Positions 12,998 to 22,936 of a DNA stretch of 64,000 nucleotides are shown here, piece by piece; position 1 is the first letter of the stretch, and every line of letters begins with the position of its first letter. A model generated the notes under the pieces. That model saw nothing but the letters and a program-made list of their open reading frames with translations. It searched no databases and had not been told where the DNA came from. Origin of the DNA: Vigna angularis (lineage: Eukaryota; Streptophyta; Magnoliopsida; Fabales; Fabaceae); NCBI RefSeq assembly GCF_016808095.1, contig NC_068976.1, forward strand, positions 29,248,871 to 29,312,870. The letters run 5' to 3'. A program made the translations under genes and the position numbers.

Positions 12998-13306
12998 CTA
13001 GGCTTGTCTCCTACTCAATGCATCTGCCACCACATTGGTTTTTTCTAGGTGATATAAAAGCTCGAAGTGATAGTCTTTCATATATTCCATCCATCTTCTT
13101 TGTCGCATGTTCAACTCCTTTTGGTCAAACAAGTACTTTAGACTCTTATGGTCACTAAAAACTTGGAAACTTGCCCCATAGAGGTAGTGTCTCCATGTCT
13201 TTAATGCAAATACCACTGCTGCAAGTTCTATGTCATGCGTTGGGTTGTTCTTCTCATGCGCCTTCAGCTGCCTAGATGCATAAACCACTGGTCTTCTTCC
13301 TTGCAT
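12998..13306 (-). pseudogene. RNase H domain of the retrotransposon
   Basis: Recognised by [54 protein letters not shown] and VVADALSRR, all standard for the Ty3/gypsy RNase H and its linker to integrase. The join to reverse transcriptase (13,307-13,453) is broken by stop codons and a frame change. Confidence 0.9.
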
Positions 13307-13453
13307 CAGAACACACCCTAATCCTTAGTATGACACATCACAGTACACCTCAAAAGATTTGCTGGAGTCTGGAATGATTAATATTAGCGCTGACGTTAGT
13401 CGTTGCTTCATCTCTTCGAAACTGGTTTCACACTTAACAGTTTACACAAATGG

Positions 13454-14252
13454 TTAATCCTTGCGAGTTAACTGAGTTAGAGGACCCACAATCTTGGAAA
13501 ACTCTTCGACAAAGCGACGATAATAACCAACTAATCCTACAAAGCTTCGTACTTCAATTACAGTTTTTGGTCGATCCCACTTTAACACAGCTTCCACTTT
13601 TGCTGGATCCATTGAGATTCCTTGAGCAGAAATCACATGACCAAAAAATTGTACTTTCTCCAACCAGAACTCACACTTTGACAGTTTCCCATAGAGTTGA
13701 TGTTTTCTCAAAATTTCCAACGCCACCCTCAAGTGTTCTGCATGTTCTTCCTTATTCTTAGAATAGATAAGAATATCGTCTATAAATACTACCACAAACT
13801 TATCTAAACATGACTGAAATATTTTGTTCATGTAATCCATAAAAATTGCTGGAGCATTCATCACACCAAATGACATTACTACGTACTCAAAGTGTCTGTA
13901 GCGAGATCTGAAAGCCATCTTTTGTACATCTTCCATCTTGACAAGAATCTGGTGGTAACCGGATCTGAGATCAATTTTTGAAAACACCACTGCTCCTCTC
14001 AACTGATCTAATAGATCATCGATTCTTGGCAAATGATACTTGTTCTTAATTGTAACCTTGTTCAATTGTCGATAGTCCACACATAACCTTGAACTTCCAT
14101 CCTTCTTCTTTACCAGCAAGACAGGAGCTCCCCATTAAGACACACTTGGGCGGATAAACTTCTTCTCCAAGAGATCTTCGATTTGCTTTTTCAACTCCGC
14201 TAGTTTGGCAGGAGCCATTTTGTATGGAGCCATAGACACCGGACCAGCTCAT
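13454..14252 (-). pseudogene. Reverse transcriptase domain
   Basis: The main frame, 13,454-14,119, has [39 protein letters not shown] and the catalytic FIDDILIYS motif, then the thumb region ending in QLTRKD. The palm motif normally reads PFGVTNAPA, so it has two substitutions (SFGVMNAPA). A stop just upstream of 14,119 and a frame shift into 14,046-14,252 separate it from the protease side. Confidence 0.92.
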
Positions 14253-14785
14253 GACACTAAGTCTATTGTTAAATTGATCTCTCGACTAGGTGGTAAACCT
14301 GATACTTCTTCTGGAAACATATCAACATATTCTTCTACCACTAGTATCCCGATGATTTGTTCTTCAGTATTCTTTCTTTTCTCTTGAGCTAACATTACAT
14401 AACAAGTAGATCCATCTTTGATATCCTTCGAAATGACACGAGTTGAGCTTAGTTCTAAATCATTCAAATTTAGAAACTCTATCTTTTGTTTCCCGCAGTC
14501 AATAAGAACGTGATTGACAGTTAACCAATCCATTCATAAAATAATCTCTAGATTTTGAAGGGGTAAGCAAATCAAGTACACTTTGAACTTACGTCCTGCA
14601 ATTCGGATAGAGCATCCGACATAGACTGAACTCGTTGTAACTGGTCTCGATGTTGGTGTAGAAACTACTAATTCACACCCTAGATCACGCATTGGTAATC
14701 CGAGTCTTTTCAAACATGCTAGGGATATAAAAGAGTGTGTGGCTCTAGAATCAAACAATACATATATGCATTCTCCTAACAACAT
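14249..14785 (-). pseudogene. Aspartic protease region
   Basis: Frame 14,534-14,785 contains DSRATHSFIS, where relatives and the left copy at 7,600 have DSGATHSFIS. The active-site Gly is thus Arg in this unit. Frame 14,249-14,533 begins MDWL and continues through EEYVDMFPEEVSGLPPSRE, the standard linker into reverse transcriptase. A stop separates the two frames. Confidence 0.88.
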
Positions 14786-14937
14786 ACAGGTGTGTAAGAT
14801 TAAAGTACCTGACTTAGTAGCCTCTTCCGAAAAGACATTGTAAATACTCTACCTATTGCTCGGGGTTTTATTTCAGCAGAATCTTGTTGTTGTGCTTCAC
14901 CCACTTTCTTTTTCTTTGGACAAACATTAACAAAGTG

Positions 14938-15327
14938 TCACGGATCATTGCAGATGAAACATCTCTTCCCTTCAACTTTTCCTCCAATAAGTTTAGGGCA
15001 GTCGCGTCTGAAATGTGCTTCTCCACACTCAAAACACTTCATTGTTCCTCGATAGGATAGTTGTGGTTTTTCATAAGGCTTTTTGTTGAATTTCATTGAA
15101 GATTCTCCATTTGAAGGTCTGGAAACCCCATTTGGATCAACCTCTAGCAATTCTATCATTCTGACTTTCTCTACCAATGCTGGAAAATCTTGTATTTTTA
15201 ATGGCATAAGTACCTTCTTCAGCTCATGCCTTAGTCCTCCCTCAAAATTTTTGACACCTCCATTCTTCTGTAATATTCTGGATATAAAATCTCGAGAGAT
15301 AGTTAAATTTTACATTGTACTTTGTAC
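14938..15327 (-). pseudogene. Gag fragment with zinc knuckle, joined abnormally to an LTR
   Basis: The gag C-terminal part is readable as KCFECGEAHFRRDCPKL (CCHC knuckle) followed by KRCFICNDP. Upstream on the minus strand, similarity to the left gag copy continues to about 15,313. It then breaks into LTR sequence at 15,328. The N-terminal gag, leader, primer-binding site and about 620 bp of LTR have been lost at this joint. Confidence 0.85.
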
Positions 15328-17053
15328 CCTGCTTTCATAAACCTCATGTGTTACTCTGCTCATATCAAGGTCTCGTGGTATAAACCAAATATACTATTCC
15401 CGGTAGTAAACATCATTTCATAATTAATGAATTCTTATATTCACCCCAACATTTCCTAAAATCAAGAAATCATATCTTCTCATCCACCTAACTCAATCAT
15501 GTTCGATATCTAATCATAAATTGATAATAACCCATTTTCGTGTCAATATCCAAAATAAAATAAACTTATTGTCAAATATCATACTCTTCTTATAATCTCA
15601 TCTTTCCCATAACGAGTACAAACTCAACATATTTTCACCAATCAAAGGTTATAGATCAACCAAATTTTATTTTATTTTTTTATGACGTTACACAAAAAAA
15701 ATTGTTCTTAGTACAAGTTCCACATTCAAGATCTAAACTCATAACTTGAATCATAATTTACTAGAATCTTGGATAAAAATTTTAGTTCGATCTAAACATT
15801 AATAAAGTGAAAATTTGAAATTTTGCATCCGTAATTCAGGAACATAAAATTGAGATCCTTAATAAACACCACTTAGTTTTTAAAAAAATGGAACAGTTAA
15901 AATACATCAACAGGTCTTACGAACTACATATCTAAATTTTAGGTTAATCTAATGGTTAACTAGGTAGAGATTGAGATTTATACAACTCGAAAACATTATT
16001 CAATTGGGTATTCGACTCTATCAAAATTGTGGAATTAATTCCTCCAAGTATAGACAACCAGTTACAAATTCGAGTGGTCAAAATATAGTAATATATTTCT
16101 GGAATCATTTAGATTTTTCCGATATAAGTTAAAGATAGAAATAAAGTGATGGTCATTCTACCCAAAGTTATAATATTAGTTCCTCTAAGTAGAATTCTCA
16201 AATTAAAGTTTCTGATGGTCAAAGTTAATTTCTATGTCTTATAAACTATGTATTAAATTTCTAGATTGATCTAACGGTAGACTAAGTAGCAATTAGAGTT
16301 TTACTAAGATAGCTTCGAAAAAAAACATGATCAAAATTTTAAATTTCACAATTTGATTGAGTATTTACTCCCACAATTTTATAGTTTACTTATTCAACAT
16401 AATAAAATGTATTCATCGCAGATTCCATATAAAATGAATATATCACAAAATAAATTAACAATAATAAAATATCACAATATAAACGTTCTACAAAATGCAA
16501 CACAAGAAGAATATCATTCTAAATCCATAAATAGACTCAAAATTTTAAACATATTCAAGATTTCAGATCATACAAAAAAATAAAAGACTCAAAGTTAGCT
16601 CCTCTTACCTGATTCTCACTCCTTCCTGGATGAAGAGCACCTCTTGAGAAGCTCTTGCTACCTTCTCTACAACTTAGATTCTAGTCCTAATATCTCCTTA
16701 TTTTCGACAAAAGTCTTGCTTAATTTTACACTCCTCCTTCCAAAACTTCATTTCTCACCTCTATTTATAGTTGAAGTTAGGGTTATTGTGGCAGTACTGT
16801 AGTTGTACTACATTTTACTCTAGCAGTATTGTAGCTGTAATATATTTCACTATAGCGGTACTATAGCTTGTACTACATTTTTCCTGTGGCAGTATTGTAG
16901 CAACACATGATTCACGAGGTATTCTTACTATAACATCGTACATATTTCACTGTAGCACTATACGTATTTTACTGTAGCATTTATACATAAAAATTTTCTA
17001 TATTTCAAAAATAATCTAGTATCTTAATCACAACTAGTTTTAAGGGTCTTACA
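15328..17053 (-). repeat. Truncated right-hand LTR (1.7 kb)
   Basis: Colinear with 9,335-11,419 of the central LTR and ending at the same ...GGGTCTTACA. It lacks the first ~620 bp, the 94-bp tandem array, and about 50 bp that correspond to 10,110-10,160. Scattered substitutions against the central LTR show that the copies have been separate for some time. Confidence 0.88.
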
Positions 17054-17100
17054 ATAAACACGTGAACAGTGTCAAGTGAATAGTGAACAGTTCCATAAAA
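17054..17100. repeat. Target-site duplication and resumption of the 21-bp repeat
   Basis: ATAAA at 17,054-17,058 matches 7,324-7,328. The following GTGAACAGTGTC and GTGAACAG units continue the tandem repeat interrupted at 7,328. Confidence 0.7.
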
Positions 17101-17309
17101 AACAATTTTGTTTGCTCATTGTGTTCGTAGCACTGAACGTGACTCTTGTGGCACCTAGTGTGGGTATTCACTTAAAATCCATTTTTTGTTGTTTAATCAT
17201 GCTTCCTTGAGTTCTAACTTGTTTTCCTTCTCCTTCGCCAGAATTGCTTCATATTTTCTTATTTCACACTCAAAAAGAGATTATAGGTAAAACAAACATA
17301 TATTAATTA

Positions 17310-18644
17310 AGTTTAAACCCTCGGATGGTTCTCATTTTTGTAGAGGAATCTCAAGTGGGTCCTCTTGTTGAAAACGGTCTTAATTAGGTCCTAAATTTTG
17401 AAAAATCGTAACAATTAAGTCCTTTTTGTTAAGTGTTGATAGACAGTGTTAAAATGTGATGACGTGATGCACATTAAATATGCTGAGGTGGATCATTTTA
17501 TTACGTGAAAATATGATTTAAATTATAATATGGAATTAGGATTTATTTTAAAAATTTGTTACTGTACTTGAAACTGCAAATTTTGTTATTGTACTTGAAA
17601 CTGCAAATTTTGTTTCTTCTCATTTTTCAATCATCTCTTCATCTTCAATTGCAAGAAACAACCATTAATCAGAACAATACCCCAAAATCCTAAACCAGTT
17701 TTGAAAGAGACTCTGATTAAAGGCATCTCCGATGGTGGGTGATGTCGACAACGTCCCTGATCACAGTTGTGGTGGCGCGACATGAAGCTGTCAGCGGTGT
17801 TGGCCATGGAAGGCCCTGCGATGAAGGAGAGGAAATAACCCACGCAATCTGGCATAACAGAAAACGAAGGCGGGAAGTCGATGGTACCTAGTCACGGCAA
17901 TGACTCCATGACTTGCAGCCATGAGATCTAGTCTTGGGGTGAAGAACCTTGATGGAGATGTGGGAGGAGATCTGAAAATGGGAGAGTGAGGAAAACCTCA
18001 TGCGTGAAGAACACAAAGAGTGGAGGAGTGACTGTCGCCGACGAAGCTCCGACCGCGACTGACAGCGATGCCCATGGCCTAACTAGATGAAGAACGCATG
18101 GTGGTTGGTCATAGCGTTCTTTGGATTGGCTTGAGTTCCCATGTTCAGAGAACGTGAATCTTCATCTTCATGCGACCATGGTGAATCCATCAACCTACAA
18201 ACAAATCATCAAACCCAATTGCAACCATGAAAAAAAAAAAATCAATTGAAACACAAAATTGCGTCTTCCTTAATCGTCTCATCTTCGAATTCCAAATTCG
18301 TAATTCCCTTTTCAACTCCCTCTTTCTCTAACCCTATATAGTTTAGAAAGCCCTAATCTGAAGAAAACAAAATCCCTAATATATTATTTTAACATAAACC
18401 AATTAAATTTTGCCATGTCAAAATCCCTTAATTTAAATAAAAATTTCACATAATCAAACAATGCACATCATCATATTAACTGTGTAACATGTCAGTATTT
18501 GTTAACGTCGTCTATCAACACTTAACAGAAATGACTTAATTGTTACGATTTTTCAAAATTTAGGACTTAATTGAGACTATTTTCAACAAGAGGACCCACT
18601 TGAGATTCCTCTACAAATATGAGGACCATCCAAGGGTTAAAACT
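17310..18644. mobile_element. MULE-like DNA transposon, non-autonomous
   Basis: Terminal inverted repeats of about 145-150 bp (17,310-17,455 and 18,500-18,644) share AGTTT(A/T)AACCC(T)GGATGG, GTAGAGGAATCTCAAGTGGG and AAATCGTAACAATTAAGTC. A perfect 9-bp direct repeat, TATTAATTA, flanks it at 17,301-17,309 and 18,645-18,653. Long inverted repeats with 9-bp duplications are the signature of Mutator-like elements. The interior (17,630-18,310) is markedly richer in G+C than the surroundings, as in elements that have picked up host DNA, but no protein could be recognised. No transposase is present. Confidence 0.85.
17558..17614. repeat. Direct duplication inside the MULE-like element
   Basis: The stretch TTGTACTTGAAACTGCAAAT with TTTGTTA occurs twice in tandem, about 27 bp apart, with one substitution near its start. 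Confidence 0.85.
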
Positions 18645-18653
18645 TATTAATTA

Positions 18654-18953
18654 CAACACAAGAAAACATGAAAACACACTAAAACTCGGGATAAAACATG
18701 GTAAAAGCTATTAAGGAGTTTATTTATTCACCAAAATATGTACAGAAAAACACGTAAAATCAACCATTATCAACTATAACATCTTTAGGTAACCTCTCTT
18801 GGTTACTTTTTCTAAACATCAATATTCCTAATTTTTCCTCTCATTAAATTAGAATATTAGATATGATATCTACATAATTAATATTTCATGACATTATCCA
18901 TAATTAGATCACTTTAGTACTTAAGCTATTGATATAATGCAGATTTAATTATG

Positions 18954-19013
<60 letters not shown>

Positions 19014-19670
19014 TTTTAAATGTGTTAGACTTTATGAACTCAAAATTACGCTTGATTATATTCAAAAAGGTCATGTCAATTGAATATATCCGCATAACCA
19101 AAACAGTTTTTCATTGCAATAATCACAACTAACCTGACAATGACCAATAATGCTGATAAAATCAAATGACATGGACTCATTGTAAAATGTGTAACATGAA
19201 AATTATTTGAAAGTAACTTGTGTACGTTTATTTTCATTTGGTCCTTAATTCATCTCAATGAAATTAATATAATAACTTTAGTATACATAGTGTAATTTAT
19301 GAATGATAAACCATATATTTATTAAACTAAATATGTCCAAAAGACAATATATACATACATAAGAAACAAACATAAAACACAAAATACATAAAAATGACTA
19401 ATTCTCGTTAAACTAAATAATAAAACAACCACATGAGCAACATGGTTGTGAAAGTATGTATATTCATAATTCAAATTTAAATATAAACTTTTTTAAATAA
19501 ATTCTATTTTTCATATATGAAAGTGAATCTAGACTTCAAAGACCTAGAAAAACACAAACTTAGGTTTAAAAAGTCACCACATTTATATGTGAAACAATGT
19601 TTTGAAAAAGAAAAAAAAACAACAAAGCATTTAGGGTAGTCCCCTCATTCAAGCCTTATTTTGTGCTTCC
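18654..19670. other. Intergenic AT-rich DNA
   Basis: Apart from the (AT)n tract listed separately, I see no gene, repeat pair or recognisable element here. Confidence 0.55.
18957..19011. repeat. (TA)n microsatellite
   Basis: An uninterrupted dinucleotide tract of about 55 bp. Confidence 0.97.
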
Positions 19671-19675
19671 ATGTG

Positions 19676-19918
19676 TTACCCCTCCTTCTTTAAGCAATTC
19701 TTTGTCTGAACCCTATCACCTTTTGGAACTTCAATTATATGAACCAATCTTCTTTTCCTCTTCTTCTTGTCCTATTGTGAGGGCCATGTCATTTTGGCTT
19801 TAACATAGCCATGTTTTAACATGTTGAATGTGCTCTTGAACTATGTGTATTTTGTAATTGTTCATAGATGAGGAGGAACATGGCAATCTCAATCTCATAC
19901 CTTGTCTTGCTCCATCAT
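19676..19918 (-). CDS. Possible two-exon gene for a 37-aa basic peptide
   Basis: Not recognised. Exon 1 would be 19,901-19,918 (MMEQDK), followed by a donor GTATGAG. A 129-bp intron ending in AATAG would lead to exon 2, 19,676-19,771, beginning DKKKRKRRLVHIIEVPKGD and ending in a stop. The frame is continuous across the join. A TATAAATA box lies on the minus strand at 19,998-20,005, about 80 bp upstream of the start. An overlapping alternative is an unspliced 45-codon frame at 19,800-19,937 (MIIPNIYDGARQG...). The region is less AT-rich than its flanks. It could equally be a non-coding RNA gene, so the coding call is tentative. Confidence 0.27.
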
Positions 19919-19997
19919 ATATATTTGGAATGATCATGAACCCTACTCAGCTTGTTGTTGCTGGTATAACAAATCTCAATTGGGATTTGAGTTAAGA

Positions 19998-20005
19998 TAT
20001 TTATA
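19998..20005 (-). promoter_or_regulatory. TATA box upstream of the possible peptide gene
   Basis: TATAAATA on the minus strand, 60-80 bp upstream of two alternative ATGs at 19,937 and 19,918. In such AT-rich DNA a chance match is possible. Confidence 0.35.
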
Positions 20006-21700
20006 AGAAGAAAAAAAGCTCTAGGATATAATAGAAACAAATTGAAACAAAATCATTACTTGAGTGACTCAAATTTGATGGGATATTTAGTGGTTTAGTT
20101 GGCTGAATATGGCTTCCCTTCAAGTGGGAGGATATGATTATAAGAATATATGTTGGGACCAAGACATCTTTTGATTCCATTCCCTAGTTGTACAACTATA
20201 ATTTTGTGTTACTGTTTTATTTTTTTTCATTGTTATAAAAATAAGAAACGTATACATATATATAATTATATAGAAAAAAATATATATAATTCTTTTAGTT
20301 TATGCATTAATTTGTTGCAAATTTAAAATAATTTTATTTGAATTCATAAATCAATAATAAAACCCTCACTTAAATTTAATACAAGAGGAAACCAACATAA
20401 AAAAAATTATATTCATGCAAAAATATTTTTCCTTTTAAGATATTATTATCCCAATTAAAAATATCATTTTTGCTAATCAAGCGAATAGGGAAACGGTTAA
20501 ATGTGAAAATTTATTTTGTCATGGTTTTCAATTTTATGTTAAAATTATTAACATCGTCAACTCTTAATAGAAAAAGATGAAAATTCAACAATGTTAAGAG
20601 AAAAATATATAAATAAAATTCAGAAAACGAAGGGCAATATTGAATCTAAACAGTATATAATGTAATTTAACCTAATATGCATTTAAATAATAGGAAAATG
20701 TATTGAAAAAATCTACCCTTAAATTTAAATTTCCTTTTCCATAGACTATATATAAAAAAGTTGTATGAAATCAAAATCATTTTATAGCTTTGAACATATG
20801 ATTTGGTTATTGGAGCAGGCCAAGCCTTTATAAACATGAAATGTGTAAATTCCCTAAGAAATGTTGGAGTGTTAGAAAAGAGAACACCTAGGATCTCTAA
20901 CTCATGAACTATGGCAAAACTGGTTATTTGCTTAGACATGATTGGCACTGATTTAGTTCAATATCATATTTAAAAGTGGTGATAATCAGTGCAGGTGAAA
21001 ATCATTAGCATGTCTTTAGTCTTAATTACTTTTTGTAATTAATGTCTGGTATGATTATTTACTTGAAACACGTACGTGTAATCCAGTTCTTATGTTAATT
21101 AGCATAACTGTTAGAAAAAAAATGCAATTTAAATTTGCTATCAAGAGAAGAGATAAGACTGGATAATTGCTTTAAACCCAAAGTGAATAAGTATCACTAT
21201 TATTCACGTAAATTTACATATAACTACCCATCCCTCTTTAGTTCTAAACAACTTTTAATTATTGAGTTTAATTTTGATGTACATACAATGTATTATATTA
21301 GTAACGCGAAAATTATAATGAATATGATTTTTTTTAATATTTATTAAATAATTTAGCAACATAACGTATATCATAATTTCTGATTAAATTATGTTTTGTA
21401 CCTTCAATATTTTTTTTTCTTACGTATCTTCCTTACACATGCAATGTTTAGAAATGGGTCATCCAAATTTATTCTTGGGTTTAAACAAAAGCTACTAGTT
21501 GTGTCTTGTATGTTTTTTATTTAAGTTAAACTAATGTTTAGAATTAAGAGATGTGTTGAAGAAGTATTAAAAATAAAATAAATAACACGTGATACAAACC
21601 TTTGTCATGAACTGCTTTTTTTAATCTGATTTATTTTACTAAAATCTCTTCTGATTTATATGTTATGAGGTTGCATCTCTTAGTAACCTACTTTTTTTTT
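20006..21700. other. Intergenic DNA
   Basis: No gene can be supported. A minus-strand frame at 20,667-20,948 (93 aa) has a less biased composition near 20,800-20,940. It shows no domain or convincing splice structure. Confidence 0.5.
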
Positions 21701-21922
21701 TAAATATGTTTTTAGTCCCTAAATTATCAAGCAAATTTGTTTTTAGTCCCTCTTTTAAAGTAAGATACATTTTAGTTCTTCTATTTAAAAAAAAAAGGGT
21801 TAATTTTTTATCCTCTCGGAAGGACCAAAAATTAAGATTTTTTTGAAAGAAGAGGACTAATATGTGGAAGAGGGACTAAAAACAAATTCGCTTGATAGTT
21901 TAGGGACTAAAAACATATTTAA
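21701..21922. mobile_element. Fold-back MITE with TTTTTAGTCCCT ends
   Basis: The left arm (21,701-21,760) reads TAAATATGTTTTTAGTCCCT, then AAATTATCAAGCAAATTTG, then TTTTTAGTCCCTCTT. The reverse complement of the right arm (21,860-21,922) reads the same with two or three substitutions. A short spacer joins the arms, so the whole can fold into a hairpin of about 60 bp. It has no coding capacity. Small elements with this TTTTTAGTCCCT signature are common in legume genomes, as far as I recall. The target duplication is unclear because both flanks are T-rich. Confidence 0.75.
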
Positions 21923-22936
21923 CCCCTTTTTTTTTAATAATAAAAACATAGTAAATAAAATTATATCACTCTATTTCTTATAAATTCATAGCAATATTAC
22001 AATAATTGATCGCAAACACAATTGTAAAATGTGTCAAAAAATATAATCTTATATATATATATATATTAAAATACATATTTTAAAGTGTAATATTTTTATT
22101 TTCTCCATTCTATTAAATTAGACGTTATTAATATTTTCTCTTTAATATCTTTTAGCATAAATTTATAACTTGGTCAAAAAACGTAATATCCATTTTATCG
22201 TTATTTATATACTTGAACTTATTAATTGTTTCACTCATTTAGTTATACTTAATAGGAGTTAATTTGAACCTTTAAAAAGAACGTGAAATAAAAAATGAGT
22301 GCCATGATACAAAGAAAACATCATTACGTGAAAAGTAGATGTCACAGTATTTCACTCAAAAATAAAACATAAATTAATAGGAGCAGTATTAATTTAAAAT
22401 TTCTGAGAAACAAGACTCCAGCGATTTCAAAAAATGGTTGTTTGTTGGACGCAGTATTCATTTCAATAAATAGAACCCAAAAAAGAAAAGCAATGAGTAT
22501 TTATAATTTGTAAAAAGAAATTAGCAACACTGGTAGATGAGCCCACAAAGGCCTATGTAAAAAAGAACATGGCACAAAATCCTTAAGGAACTGCTACTGA
22601 TCATAACTTCAGAATCCAAACACGTTCTTTCTACGCATTCTGCCGATCCACACTCATTGGCAATGGTAAGTATGCAAAAGGTGATTTTAGTCATCCAGTA
22701 TACATCAGTATGCTTTCTGATTCTTTTTTTCTTTTCCATTCATATGATAGAAACCTCACACTTATGTACAAAACCAATATTGGCCCATGGATTAGTTTGT
22801 CACAAATTTACAATCCCCTATTGAGAATCAACACCCTGAAATTTGGATATAAAATGGTTACCCAAGAACCTCTGCTTACCAATGCTTCAACACGCACTAA
22901 GATACTGATGACTGTCAAGTCATGTTCGAAATTCTC
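21923..22936. other. 3' flank of the phosphatase gene
   Basis: No further gene seen. The part from about 22,500 to 22,936 is less AT-rich and probably holds the 3' untranslated region of the minus-strand phosphatase gene. No single polyadenylation signal stands out. Confidence 0.45.

Larger units (their letters stand above)
7329..17053 (-). mobile_element. Composite Ty3/gypsy chromovirus-type retrotransposon with three LTR segments
   Basis: This 9.7-kb composite is transcribed leftward. In order from the right it has a truncated LTR (15,328-17,053), an internal region with gag, protease, RT, RNase H and integrase remnants (11,420-15,327), a complete central LTR (8,715-11,419), a primer-binding site, a second internal piece with gag and protease (7,463-8,714), and a 3' LTR remnant (7,329-7,462). 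Outer ends are TG and CA, and the same 5-bp direct repeat ATAAA flanks the whole at 7,324-7,328 and 17,054-17,058. The single flanking duplication argues for one original insertion followed by unequal recombination and internal deletions. The C-terminal chromo-like tail of integrase and the iMet-type primer site fit the Tekay/Del chromovirus group. All frames are broken, so it cannot be autonomous. Confidence 0.88.
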
